Assembly: GCF_000935125.1 (NCBI RefSeq)
Contig: NZ_JRKI01000012.1
Coordinates: 1 to 64,000, forward strand
DNA: 64,000 nt
Direction of reading: 5' to 3'
Origin: Streptomyces natalensis ATCC 27448
Lineage (GTDB): Bacteria > Actinomycetota > Actinomycetes > Streptomycetales > Streptomycetaceae
In this document: positions 27,093 to 35,120 of the stretch, piece after piece
Layout: each line of letters begins with the position of its first letter
Numbering within the stretch: position 1 is the stretch's first letter
Notes under the pieces: generated by a model
Database searches by the model: none
The model's input: the letters and a program-made list of their open reading frames with translations, nothing else
Told to the model about the DNA's origin: nothing
Program-made: the position numbers and the translations under genes

Positions 27093-27394
27093 TCAAGCTC
27101 GCCGCGGGCGCCGAGCTCGTCAAGGACCAGGCGATGAAGTTTGGCCCACACCCTGGCCTTCGTCCACTCGGCAAAGCGCCGGTGAGCGGTCGCTCCGGAC
27201 GGGCCGAACGACGCGGACGGCAGCTGCTGCCACGTGCAGCCCGACGTGGCCACGAACACGATTGCAGCCAGTACCTCACGGTCACCGTGCCGACGTCGGC
27301 CGCCGCCTTGAGGTCTCGACGGAGCCTCCGGAACCACCCGCTGGAACAGTTCCCACAACTCATCCGGCACCAGCCGCTCAACGATCGAGACCAC
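27035..27394 (-). CDS. IS5-family transposase, ORF A
   Basis: First part of the transposase, taken from GTG 27394 (V-S-I-V-E-R-L-V-P-D-E-L-W-E-L-F). It contains the DUF4096-like N-terminal domain (R-E-V-L-A-A-I-V-F-V-A-T-S-G-C-T-W; A-H-R-R-F-A-E-W) and ends with the first catalytic Asp region CAIDSVNMRALKRG. The frame closes just after, and the rest continues in the -1 frame at the AAAAGGGGG run: slipping one base back there gives K-K-G-D-L-T-G-P-N. Two-frame transposases with frameshifting are usual for IS427-type elements. Confidence 0.85.
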   Translation of the reverse strand: MVSIVERLVPDELWELFQRVVPEAPSRPQGGGRRRHGDREVLAAIVFVATSGCTWQQLPSASFGPSGATAHRRFAEWTKARVWAKLHRLVLDELGARGELDWSRCAIDSVNMRALKRGT

Positions 27395-27428
27395 GACCGC
27401 AAGCTTACCGAGCCAAATGAGATGACAT

Positions 27429-28703
27429 CTAAGCACGATGCTCCTTGGTGAGGCGGGCGGTAAGGGTCTGGGTGCGATGGAGCTGGACGGCGGTCGCCGC
27501 GAGGACTGCGGTGAGCAGCAGCCAGCTGGCGGTGTAGCCGGTGACGCCGACGAGCACGCCGAACAGCGGCGGCATGGCGGCGGCGATGATCTGGTTGAGG
27601 GAGATCGCGAAGCTGATCGTGGAGGCCACGGCGTGGCTCGGCGCGATATCGGCGATCTGGACGAGGTAGAGCGGGTACCAGCCGACGGACAGCAGTCCGA
27701 GCAGGGCGCACAGCCCGTAGCCCAGGACGCGGGGTGAGCCGGGGCCGAGCAGGGTCAGGGCGGCCACCGGCAGAGCGGAGACGGCGAGGAGCCACTTCAG
27801 CGAGCGCATCCGTTTGCCGGGCCAGAAGCGATCGCTGATCCAGGCGAGGCCGATCCGACCGCCGATCCCGGCCGCCTGCGCCACGGCGTACATGAACCCG
27901 GCGGTCACGATGGGAATGTGCAGGTAACCGGTGAGGAAGAGCAGGATCTGCGCCGAGAACACGTATTGGAAGGCCGCCAGCGCCAGACCGCTGAGGAGCA
28001 GCGAGCGCACCAGCCGGTCCTTGACCAGGTCCGCAATGAGGCGGCGCAGCTTGACCGAGGGCTTCCGGGTGCCGGCGGTGTTGTCGCCGGCCTTGCGGTA
28101 GAAGGTGGCGAAGATGATGCCGCCGGTGATTCCGGCGGCGCCCTGGACGACCACCGCGGCCGTCCAGCCGTGGTGCAGGGCCAGGGCGGGGAGGATCGCA
28201 CCGGCGAGCGAGGCGCCGATCGGCAGGCCGCTCTGTCGGATGCCGGTGGCCATGCCCTGGAGGGAGGGCTCGAACCAGCGGGTGATGGCCCGTTGTCCGC
28301 CGGGCAGGATGCTTCCGTAGAAGGCGCCCATGACCAGGATGAACAGCAGCAGGACCGGGTAGCTGGGGCCGACCGCGGCGGCGATGAACGCGGTGATGCC
28401 CATGGCGATCATCGTCAGGGAGACGACCCATCGTTCCCCGTAGCGGTCGATGGCCCTCCCGATGACCAGCATGGAGGTGATCGGCCCGGCCTGGATCGCG
28501 GTGGCCGCGAGTGCGGCCGTCGCGGCGGACAGATGGAAGGTGTCCTTCCAGAACGGCATCAGGACGCTGACGCCGGAGTAGAGGACGGAGCCCGTGGTCA
28601 GCGCGGTGACCGCGACGGACAGGACGACCCACTTGTACGAGCCGCCGGCGCGGGTGGCCGGCGGGGCGGGGGCCGTGGTGGGGTCGATGTCCTGCGTCGT
28701 CAC
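27429..28703 (-). CDS. MFS transporter of the KamA-type cluster
   Basis: 424-residue, 12-TM major facilitator protein in the inner membrane. After a 22-residue N-terminal tail (MTTQDIDPTTAPAPPATRAG) the helices start at Y-K-W-V-V-L-S-V-A-V-T-A-L. The first cytoplasmic loop I-G-R-A-I-D-R-Y-G-E-R-W is motif A; a long central loop (K-A-G-D-N-T-A-G-T-R-K) divides two six-helix halves. Resembles NarK/OFA-type and oxalate/monocarboxylate antiporters more than drug pumps. GTG start overlaps the cupin stop (GTGA), so it is the last gene of a coupled operon and may export the product. The IS5 right flank TAA overlaps its stop. Confidence 0.88.
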   Translation of the reverse strand: MTTQDIDPTTAPAPPATRAGGSYKWVVLSVAVTALTTGSVLYSGVSVLMPFWKDTFHLSAATAALAATAIQAGPITSMLVIGRAIDRYGERWVVSLTMIAMGITAFIAAAVGPSYPVLLLFILVMGAFYGSILPGGQRAITRWFEPSLQGMATGIRQSGLPIGASLAGAILPALALHHGWTAAVVVQGAAGITGGIIFATFYRKAGDNTAGTRKPSVKLRRLIADLVKDRLVRSLLLSGLALAAFQYVFSAQILLFLTGYLHIPIVTAGFMYAVAQAAGIGGRIGLAWISDRFWPGKRMRSLKWLLAVSALPVAALTLLGPGSPRVLGYGLCALLGLLSVGWYPLYLVQIADIAPSHAVASTISFAISLNQIIAAAMPPLFGVLVGVTGYTASWLLLTAVLAATAVQLHRTQTLTARLTKEHRA

Positions 28704-29176
28704 GGGGCGGACTCCTGCTGTTGCACGACCTCGAGGTTCCCCAGCCGGGCGAGGAGGGGGATGTTCATGAGGTTCAGCAGGACCAGGTCCTGGCTGGTGG
28801 GGTTGGTGAAGCGGTGCAGCGACCAGGCGGGTACGAGCAGGATGTCGCCGGGGTTCAACTCGACCGTCTCCCCGCTCTCGTCGAAGGTGACGGTGCCGGT
28901 GCCGGTCTGGACGACGGAGAGGTGGTACCAGCTGTGCGCATGCGGGCCGGTGTGCTCGCCGGCGGGCACCACCTGATAGCCGACGGCGACATCACGCAGG
29001 ACTTCGGCGCTGCCGTCCGGCAGCGACAGGGCGAGGGTGCCGCGCTCGGGATGCTCGACGTCCCCCAGGCCCTGGGCGAGCTGCGACCACTGCCAGTGCA
29101 CCGGCTGCTGCGGCGGGATGTCGTAGCGAGCTTTGAATTCAGGGTAGGGAAACCGGCTGCCGGTCTGGACGGGCAT
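28700..29176 (-). CDS. cupin domain protein
   Basis: 158-residue single-cupin protein. ATG 29176 (MPVQTGSRFPYPEFKARYDI) lies inside the end of the FAD-protein gene, a 38-base overlap. Cupin motif 1 is G-P-H-A-H-S-W-Y-H-L-S-V-V-Q-T-G with three His (79, 81, 85) but no standard Glu; motif 2 is N-P-G-D-I-L-L-V-P-A-W-S-L-H-R-F with His121. These can bind one metal. Could be a dioxygenase, isomerase or a sensor-like binding protein. Fourth of five coupled genes, so probably acts on an intermediate of the same pathway. Confidence 0.85.
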   Translation of the reverse strand: MPVQTGSRFPYPEFKARYDIPPQQPVHWQWSQLAQGLGDVEHPERGTLALSLPDGSAEVLRDVAVGYQVVPAGEHTGPHAHSWYHLSVVQTGTGTVTFDESGETVELNPGDILLVPAWSLHRFTNPTSQDLVLLNLMNIPLLARLGNLEVVQQQESAP

Positions 29177-30998
29177 CAATGTCCTCTTCCGAAAGGGTCG
29201 TGTGGAGGTGCTGCCACAGTTCGCCGACGGCGTCGCGCGCCTCGACGGTGAACCGCGAGGCCATCCCGGCACGGGGCAGGTAGTAGGTGTAGTAGCGGGG
29301 GCCTTCGACGGGGTATCCGAGCGCCCACACGCCCGCGAGCGGCTCCCCCGTCTTGTCGATGACCCGGCCGGCGGGGGTGATGTCCAGGCCGCCGGGCTGG
29401 TAGCCGCCATTCGCATACGGACGGATCAGACCGCGGGCCAACAGGCGTGCGGTGACGGGCGCGTCATCCGTCTCCGGGTGGAACAGATCGAGCCGTGCGA
29501 TGACCAAGGTGTCGGCGTGCCGTACGGCGGGCTCGTCGGTGAACGGCGTTTCGATGGCGAACCGGGCCGCCTCTCGGTCGGGGATGATGCGGCAGCCCGG
29601 TCCGCCGGCCAGATCGACCACCCCGGCCCTCATGAGGGCGAGGAGTTCGTAGTTGCGGCGCCGCGGGGGGCCGAACGAGATCCGGTTCATCAGCGGTACC
29701 CAGCGGGAGACGAACGCCTGGTGCGAGGCGGGGGTGAGCCCGCCGAATTCGACCGCTTCGCGCAGGCCGGCCCGCACATCGCGGATCACGTCGGTCGCCG
29801 CCTTGACAGGGCTCGAAAGATTCCCCCGCGCGGCATGGTCGAGATCGTCGGTGACGAATGCGGTGAAGAAGGTCCGGAAGTCGTCCAGCGTCGCGAATTC
29901 CTTGCCGCCGAGCGGATCCATGAGGGCGGCGACCGCCGCTTGGTCCTCGGCGGTGAACTCGTACTGGCCGGGTTCGATGTCGCGCTGTTCCCGTGTCGAG
30001 CGGTAGACGTAGCCCATCTCCCGCAGCAGCAGCGGTACCGCGTCCGCCTCGAAGTCGATCTGCGTCGTCCCTCGGGCGGTCTCCGCCTGCCGGCGCAGGT
30101 CGCGTACGGCGTCGGGGGTGAAGAAGTGCGGCGTGTAGTCCCCGGTCAGGCCCTTCTGGTTGATGCCTCGGGCGGCGGCCGGAAGGCACCGGCGGGAGAA
30201 CAGCAGCAGCTGGGGTTCCCGCCCGGAGGGCACGTAGCGCATCTGGTGGCCCTCGTCCTCGAAACGGCCTCCGCGGCCCACCGTGAGGGCGGCGATCACA
30301 TCGTGTGCGGTCAGTCCGAAGCCCTGCATCGCGACCGTGCTCCCGGGGGCGATGCGCTGAAGCGTCTCGACCGGGTACGGGTCCGTGAGGTAGGCGAGGC
30401 GGTCGTTGCGCGCCCGGTTGTCGGCGACGAAGTTCTCGAATGCCACATCGTCGTCGGTCGGGGTGCGTCGGCCGTGGCCGGTGGTCAGGAAGACGGCGTC
30501 CGAGGTGATCCGGTAGCCGTCCTCGGTGTGCACCACATACCGGCCGTCGGCCTCTTCCATGTCCAGGACGCGGCTGCGGTGGTGCACCACCCGCACCTGC
30601 GCGGGCAGCTGTGCGACGGTGCGGTCGAAGACGAAGGTGAGGTACTCGCCGAGCATGTTGCGCGGCAGGTAGTCGTGCTCCCCGATCGGCTCTCCGTTTG
30701 CCGGGTGGGTGCGGTAGTAGGAGGTGCCGAAGCGGCGGTAACCGGCCTGGGCGGCCCACTCGGTGAAGGTCGGGCCGTCTCCGTCGGGGAACATGCTGAG
30801 CTGGCTGGCGAGGGTGTTGGTGAGCAGATGGTCGGGCTGGCGGCCGGAGTGCACTCCCTGTCCGCTCTCGCCGGGGTCGACGAGGTGCACGTCCAGCCCG
30901 GTGCCGGAGGGGAGGCGGTCAGCGCCTTGGGCGAGCTGTTGAAGGACACCCAAGCCGCGCGATCCCATGCCGACGATGGTGACCTGAGCGGTTCTCAT
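29139..30998 (-). CDS. FAD/NAD(P)-binding protein of NAD_binding_9 type
   Basis: 619-residue flavoprotein-like enzyme. It opens with a dinucleotide-binding fold (M-R-T-A-Q-V-T-I-V-G-M-G-S-R-G-L-G, residues 1-17), followed by H-L-V-D-P-G-E-S-G-Q-G-V, T-N-T-L-A-S-Q-L-S-M-F-P and a second nucleotide segment M-Q-G-F-G-L-T-A-H-D-V. The C-terminal half has N-Y-E-L-L-A-L-M-R-A-G-V-V and G-V-W-A-L-G-Y-P-V-E-G-P-R-Y. This is the plan of the NAD_binding_9 group near ornithine/lysine N-monooxygenases. Reaction unknown; an oxidation of the amino product or of a thiol is possible. ATGA overlap with the MBL gene upstream. Confidence 0.8.
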   Translation of the reverse strand: MRTAQVTIVGMGSRGLGVLQQLAQGADRLPSGTGLDVHLVDPGESGQGVHSGRQPDHLLTNTLASQLSMFPDGDGPTFTEWAAQAGYRRFGTSYYRTHPANGEPIGEHDYLPRNMLGEYLTFVFDRTVAQLPAQVRVVHHRSRVLDMEEADGRYVVHTEDGYRITSDAVFLTTGHGRRTPTDDDVAFENFVADNRARNDRLAYLTDPYPVETLQRIAPGSTVAMQGFGLTAHDVIAALTVGRGGRFEDEGHQMRYVPSGREPQLLLFSRRCLPAAARGINQKGLTGDYTPHFFTPDAVRDLRRQAETARGTTQIDFEADAVPLLLREMGYVYRSTREQRDIEPGQYEFTAEDQAAVAALMDPLGGKEFATLDDFRTFFTAFVTDDLDHAARGNLSSPVKAATDVIRDVRAGLREAVEFGGLTPASHQAFVSRWVPLMNRISFGPPRRRNYELLALMRAGVVDLAGGPGCRIIPDREAARFAIETPFTDEPAVRHADTLVIARLDLFHPETDDAPVTARLLARGLIRPYANGGYQPGGLDITPAGRVIDKTGEPLAGVWALGYPVEGPRYYTYYLPRAGMASRFTVEARDAVGELWQHLHTTLSEEDIDARPDRQPVSLP

Positions 30999-31852
30999 GC
31001 CCGCACCTCCGCCGGCTTGTGCTCCGGCTCGACGTACGGCGCGATGGGCGGCTCGTGCAGCCGGACCCAGCCCGGCGCGCCCGCCAACTCGGGGAAACGG
31101 AAGGCGACTTGGGGATCGTGACCGGGAATGATGTGGTCCTCGCCGTCTGCCAGGGCCTCGACGGTCTCGTAGGCGTCGACCATCGAGGCGAGGTGATCGA
31201 GGATGGGGAACGGGGCACGCCGGCGGATGTTGGCCCACAGATGCGCGGAGTCGCTGGCCAGCACCACCCAGCCGCGGCGGGTGTGGATGCGTACGACCTG
31301 AAGTCCGGGGGTGTGCCCGGGTGCCGGGTGCACCTCGATTCCCGGCGTGATTTCGGCCGGGCCCTGGTGCAGTTGGAGGCGCTCTTCGAAGAGCAGCCGG
31401 ATCGCCGTGTTCACGTCGTCCGCCTCGAAGGGGCGGCGCGGTGCGGCGTGGCGCATGGCGCGCCCCGCGCAGAAGGCGAGTTCGGCTTCTTGGAGATGGA
31501 CGCGGGCGCCGGGAAACGCGTCGAGGTGACCGGTGTGATCCCAGTGCATGTGCGTGACCAGCAGATCGGACACCTGAGCCGGGTCGATGCCGAGATCGCC
31601 GAGTGCGGCGATGGGGTGGCGGAGCTGCTCGCGGCCGCGCAGCGCGGCGGTCTCGGCCCGGAATCCGGTGTCGACGACGATGACGCGCTCGTCGTTGCGG
31701 ATGACCCAGAAGGAGAAGTCGTAGTCCGCCGGCGCGTCGGTGGCGCACGGATCGTCCGCGAACAGGAAGTTCTCCCGTGCCAGCCGTCCGGCGTGCCTGC
31801 CGAACCGGAACGCCAGGACCTCGTACACGGGCAGGGTTGCTGCGCTGGTCAT
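30995..31852 (-). CDS. metallo-beta-lactamase-fold hydrolase (lactonase-like)
   Basis: 285-residue MBL-fold enzyme. Binuclear metal motif H-M-H-W-D-H-T-G-H at 101-109; other ligands are in A-P-G-H-T-P-G-L (His), L-A-S-D-S-A-H (Asp) and the final I-I-P-G-H-D-P (His). The N-terminal V-V-D-T-G-F and spacing are like N-acyl-homoserine lactonase-type enzymes. Its substrate could be a lactone, lactam or thioester formed from the beta-amino acid; inference only. It overlaps genes on both sides (ATGA each), so its level is tied to the aminomutase. Confidence 0.87.
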   Translation of the reverse strand: MTSAATLPVYEVLAFRFGRHAGRLARENFLFADDPCATDAPADYDFSFWVIRNDERVIVVDTGFRAETAALRGREQLRHPIAALGDLGIDPAQVSDLLVTHMHWDHTGHLDAFPGARVHLQEAELAFCAGRAMRHAAPRRPFEADDVNTAIRLLFEERLQLHQGPAEITPGIEVHPAPGHTPGLQVVRIHTRRGWVVLASDSAHLWANIRRRAPFPILDHLASMVDAYETVEALADGEDHIIPGHDPQVAFRFPELAGAPGWVRLHEPPIAPYVEPEHKPAEVRA

Positions 31853-33189
31853 GCGACCACCGCCAGTTCCCGGGCCTCGTCCGCGGGGAGCGGCAGCTCG
31901 TTCTGGAAGAAGAACTTCTGCTCGCCGAAGGCGGGGGTGAGCTGGTCGAACCACGTCGCGTTCGGGTCGTACGCGGCGTAGAACGGCCTGCGGGTCCAGT
32001 CGGCGTGACGGCCCTGGAGGAGCTGGAGCGCGAAGACCTTCTCGCCGCGGATGGTGGGCGTGCCGTCGATGAGGACCTTGCCGGGGAACGCGCTCATGGA
32101 CGGGCCGCGTACCGTGCGGGACAGGCCGGAGACCGACTGGTAGGCCGCGCGGAAGATCTCGTAGGCCCGCACCAGGGGCAGCTCGAAGTAGGAGCGGGCG
32201 CCGGTGTCGCGCTCGACGAACATGTAGTACGGGATCGCGCCGAGGCGGACTCCGGTGGTCCACAGCTCGCGCCAGGCCGCGGGGTCGTCGTTGATGTGCT
32301 GAAGCACCGGGGACTGGAGGCGCACGTTGGCCCCGGTGGCGATGATGCGCCTGAGGGCGGTCTGCGCGATGTCGGGGCGGATCTCGGCGGGGTGGTTGTA
32401 GTGCCCCATGAGGGCCAGGTGCTTGCCGGCGGCGAGCACGCGCTCGAACAGGCGCATGAGGTCATCTGCGTCCCGGTCGGTGACGAAGCGCTGGGGCCAG
32501 TAGGCGACCGACTTGGTGCCGATCCGGATGTTCTGGATGTGGGCGAACTCGGGGGCCAGCAGGGGCTCGATGTAGCGGGCGAGGGTGTGCGTCCGCATGA
32601 TGAGCGGGTCGCCGCCGGTGATGAGAACGTCGGTGACCTCATGGTGCCGCCTGAGGTAACTGGTCAGGCCCTGGGCGTCCTTGGCGGCGAACGCCAGCTC
32701 GTCATCGCCGACGAACTGCGGCCAGCGGAAGCAGAAGGTGCAGTAGGCGTGGCAGGTCTGACCGGCCTTCGGGAAGAACAGCACCGTTTCGCCGTACTTG
32801 TGCTGGATGCCCGGCACTTCCTCGCCGTCCAGCTCCGGCACGTTGTGCGTCTGCTGGCCGGCCGGATGCGGGTTCATCTGCTCCCGCAGTTTGCGGACCT
32901 GGAGCGCGATCCGACCCTGGTCCCCGGCCGCGAGGGCCTCGCGTAAGGCGGCGTAGTCGGCGTCTTCGAGCATCGCGCGGTGGGGGAAGTTCAGCCGGAA
33001 GATCGGGTCGTCGGGAATGCGGTCCCAGTCGATGAGTTCGTCGAGCACGTACTGGTTGGTGCGGAACGGCAGGACCTGGGAGACCACGTTTACGGCCTCG
33101 CGCAGGTCTTCGGGTATTCGCTCCCATTGCGGGGCCCGGGAAATGGTTTTGTTGTTGTAGGGAGTGAAGGTGGCTTCAGGAAATTCCAT
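31849..33189 (-). CDS. KamA-family radical SAM aminomutase
   Basis: 446-residue lysine-2,3-aminomutase-type enzyme. These use [4Fe-4S], SAM and PLP to move an amino group from C2 to C3. The cluster ligands are CHAYCTFC (Cys146, 150, 153), the SAM glycine motif is L-I-T-G-G-D-P-L (190-197), and the probable PLP Lys is in A-F-P-G-K-V (Lys372), the place of P-G-G-G-G-K in classic enzymes. The true substrate (lysine, arginine, glutamate or another) cannot be told. Length is close to known family members. First gene of the overlapping operon; AGGAAA precedes the ATG. Confidence 0.92.
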   Translation of the reverse strand: MEFPEATFTPYNNKTISRAPQWERIPEDLREAVNVVSQVLPFRTNQYVLDELIDWDRIPDDPIFRLNFPHRAMLEDADYAALREALAAGDQGRIALQVRKLREQMNPHPAGQQTHNVPELDGEEVPGIQHKYGETVLFFPKAGQTCHAYCTFCFRWPQFVGDDELAFAAKDAQGLTSYLRRHHEVTDVLITGGDPLIMRTHTLARYIEPLLAPEFAHIQNIRIGTKSVAYWPQRFVTDRDADDLMRLFERVLAAGKHLALMGHYNHPAEIRPDIAQTALRRIIATGANVRLQSPVLQHINDDPAAWRELWTTGVRLGAIPYYMFVERDTGARSYFELPLVRAYEIFRAAYQSVSGLSRTVRGPSMSAFPGKVLIDGTPTIRGEKVFALQLLQGRHADWTRRPFYAAYDPNATWFDQLTPAFGEQKFFFQNELPLPADEARELAVVA

Positions 33190-33648
33190 GGGTGTTTCCT
33201 AGCGTCGTCGCGTGGCACGATCGGTGAAGCCGGGCGGGGCGCTGGTCAGGCGTTTCGTCCCCAGCCGAGGTCGTCGCAGGGAGCGGCGGGAGCGCGCCCG
33301 GCCTGCGGCAGTTGTGGGCGGCGGAGGGCATCGGAGACATCGGCGGCGGAGCGGGCCGAAAATGCCGGGACAGTGAGGTGAAGGGCGATGGAGCGCACGA
33401 ATTCATCAATCCTTACCGACGGGCGCAATGGTGACTCAATGCACCGTGGAGCACGGTCACGATCTTGCCTCCACCCTTACTTGTGTGTCGCGTCGGCGAA
33501 TGATCGCCCTTACGACTGGCGTAGATCCGCCATACTGCAAACCGGGGCAAGATGCGACGGATCGGGTGTGCCGTCGTGGCGCGATCCCACCTTCGGTGGC
33601 GCGGATCCGTCATGGCCACCTTGACGAGCCGACGTCGGTAGGCAAAGC
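33190..33648. other. 460-base leader region of the aminomutase operon
   Basis: No gene seen. It should carry the promoter and control sites of the kamA-like operon. Two close copies of GTGGCGCG with GATCC nearby (33575-33610) are possible operator elements. 33430-33540 is AT-richer than its surroundings. Confidence 0.4.
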
Positions 33649-33689
33649 AACAAGGGCAAGGCGGGTGGGTACCCGGCCTTGCCCTTGTT
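33649..33689 (-). terminator. strong terminator downstream of the aminotransferase gene
   Basis: 14-bp perfect stem AACAAGGGCAAGGC and its complement, with a GGGTACCC-containing loop. On the minus strand it is followed by GCTTTGCC. Lies 62 bases past the aminotransferase stop and separates it from the kamA-like operon. Confidence 0.8.
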
Positions 33690-33751
33690 CGTCGGTATTC
33701 GGGTGTACGTCGGTGCGCGTAGGTGCGCGTAGTTCAGTTACTGACGGTAAT

Positions 33752-35032
33752 TCAGTTCTGTTCGGCGGCCAGCTTCTCGTATCCGGCGAGCCGCACGCAG
33801 ACCGTCAGGCCCTGGGCGATCTGTTCCAGCTCCTCCAGCGAGGGGTAGGTGGGGCCGATCCGGATGACGCTGTCCTCGGGATCGCTGCGGTAGGGGTACG
33901 TGGCGCCCGCCGGGGTGACGGCGATCCCGGCCTCCTTGGCCAGGCGCACGACGTCCCGCGCACACCCCTTCTTCACGCTCAGCGCGATGAAGTAACCGCC
34001 CTTGGGGTCCGACCAGGTCGCCAGCCCGCTGCCCTCCAGCTCACGGGCAAAGATGCGCAGCACCGTGTCGAACTTGGGGCGCAGGATCTCGCGGTGACGC
34101 CGCATATGGGCGCGCAGGCCGTCGGTGTCGCCCAGGAAGAGGGCGTGCCGGAGCTGGTTGACCTTGTCCGGGCCGATGGACCGGATGCCGGCCTTCGAGA
34201 TCCACCAGTCGACGTTCGCGGGCGACGAGCCGAAGAACGCCACCCCCGCCCCCGCCATGGTGATCTTCGAGGTGGAGCCGAACACGAACGCCCGGTCCGG
34301 ATGCCCGGCCTCGGCGCACCCGGTGAGGATGTCGGCGACCTCCACCTCCTCATCCGTGAGGTGATGGACGGGGTAGGCGTTGTCCCAGAAGATCCGGAAG
34401 TCGGGTGCCGCCGTCTCCATGGTCGCGAGCCGGCGCGCGGTCTCGTCGCTGTAGCACGCACCGTCAGGGTTGCTGTACTTGGGCACGCACCAGATCCCCT
34501 TGACCTTGGGGTTCGAGCGCACCAGGTCCTCGACGACGTCCATGTCCGGCCCGTCGGCGGTCATCGGGACGGGGATCATCTCGATGCCGAACCGCTCGCA
34601 CAGCGCGAAGTGGCGGTCGTAGCCGGGCACCGGGGCGAGGAAGGCGACGTCCTGATCGGCCCAGCGGCGCTCGGCCCCCGGCACGACACTCAGCAGCATA
34701 TGGACGAGGCAGTCGTGCATCAGCTCCAGGCTGGAGTTGCCGACCGCCACTAACTGCTCGACGGGGACCTGGAGGACGGGCGCGAAGATCTCGCGCAGCT
34801 CGCGCAGCCCCTTGCTCGGGGGCCCGTAGTTGCGGCAATCGGTGCCGTCGGCGGCCCGGTACCGGTCCGCGGGGAGTTGGAGGAGTTCGGCGGCCATGTC
34901 GAGCTGCACGAGTGAGGGCTTGCCTCGGGTCAGGTCCAGCGCGAGGCCCTGGGACGTGAGGGCCGCATAGTCGCGGCGCGCCTGGTCGAGAAGCGTGGTC
35001 ACAGCCGCAGGAGGCTGAGAGGTGGTCGTCAT
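33752..35032 (-). CDS. MocR-type class I aminotransferase
   Basis: 426-residue PLP enzyme of the stand-alone Aminotran_MocR group (no GntR domain). ATG 35032 follows AAGGAC; the 58-codon extension upstream is rejected. Features are L-D-L-T-R-G-K-P-S near the start, N-Y-G-P-P-S-K-G-L-R-E-L, V-G-N-S-S-L-E-L-M, C-V-P-K-Y-S-N-P-D-G, the PLP Asp in F-W-D-N-A-Y-P-V, and Lys in FGSTSKITMAGAGVAF. Could make or consume the amino acid used by the aminomutase, or process a keto intermediate. Lies 88 bases downstream of the regulator gene, probably in one transcript with it. Confidence 0.9.
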   Translation of the reverse strand: MTTTSQPPAAVTTLLDQARRDYAALTSQGLALDLTRGKPSLVQLDMAAELLQLPADRYRAADGTDCRNYGPPSKGLRELREIFAPVLQVPVEQLVAVGNSSLELMHDCLVHMLLSVVPGAERRWADQDVAFLAPVPGYDRHFALCERFGIEMIPVPMTADGPDMDVVEDLVRSNPKVKGIWCVPKYSNPDGACYSDETARRLATMETAAPDFRIFWDNAYPVHHLTDEEVEVADILTGCAEAGHPDRAFVFGSTSKITMAGAGVAFFGSSPANVDWWISKAGIRSIGPDKVNQLRHALFLGDTDGLRAHMRRHREILRPKFDTVLRIFARELEGSGLATWSDPKGGYFIALSVKKGCARDVVRLAKEAGIAVTPAGATYPYRSDPEDSVIRIGPTYPSLEELEQIAQGLTVCVRLAGYEKLAAEQN

Positions 35033-35120
35033 GATGTCCTTCGGAGTTGACGGTGTTGACGGGCGTCCCTCGACGGCGGCGCCCGCCCGCGGCGCAGATG
35101 ACCGGCAACGGCCCGGCCGC

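Larger units (their letters stand above)
26577..27429 (-). mobile_element. complete IS5-family (IS427-group) insertion sequence
   Basis: 853-bp element. The left end reads GACGTCATCTCATTTGG and the right end, read inward, GATGTCATCTCATTTGG, a 17-bp inverted repeat with one mismatch. TAA flanks both sides (26574-26576 and 27430-27432), matching the TNA-type 3-bp target duplication of this group. Two overlapping transposase frames are on the minus strand. Size and organisation are normal for IS427-like elements. Confidence 0.9.

Noticed and set aside
29202..31121. Long plus-strand open frame of 639 codons opposite the FAD/NAD(P) protein gene
   Set aside because: It is the complement of a gene with clear motifs; its translation is Gly/Val/Glu-rich with no domain, typical of antisense frames in high-GC DNA.
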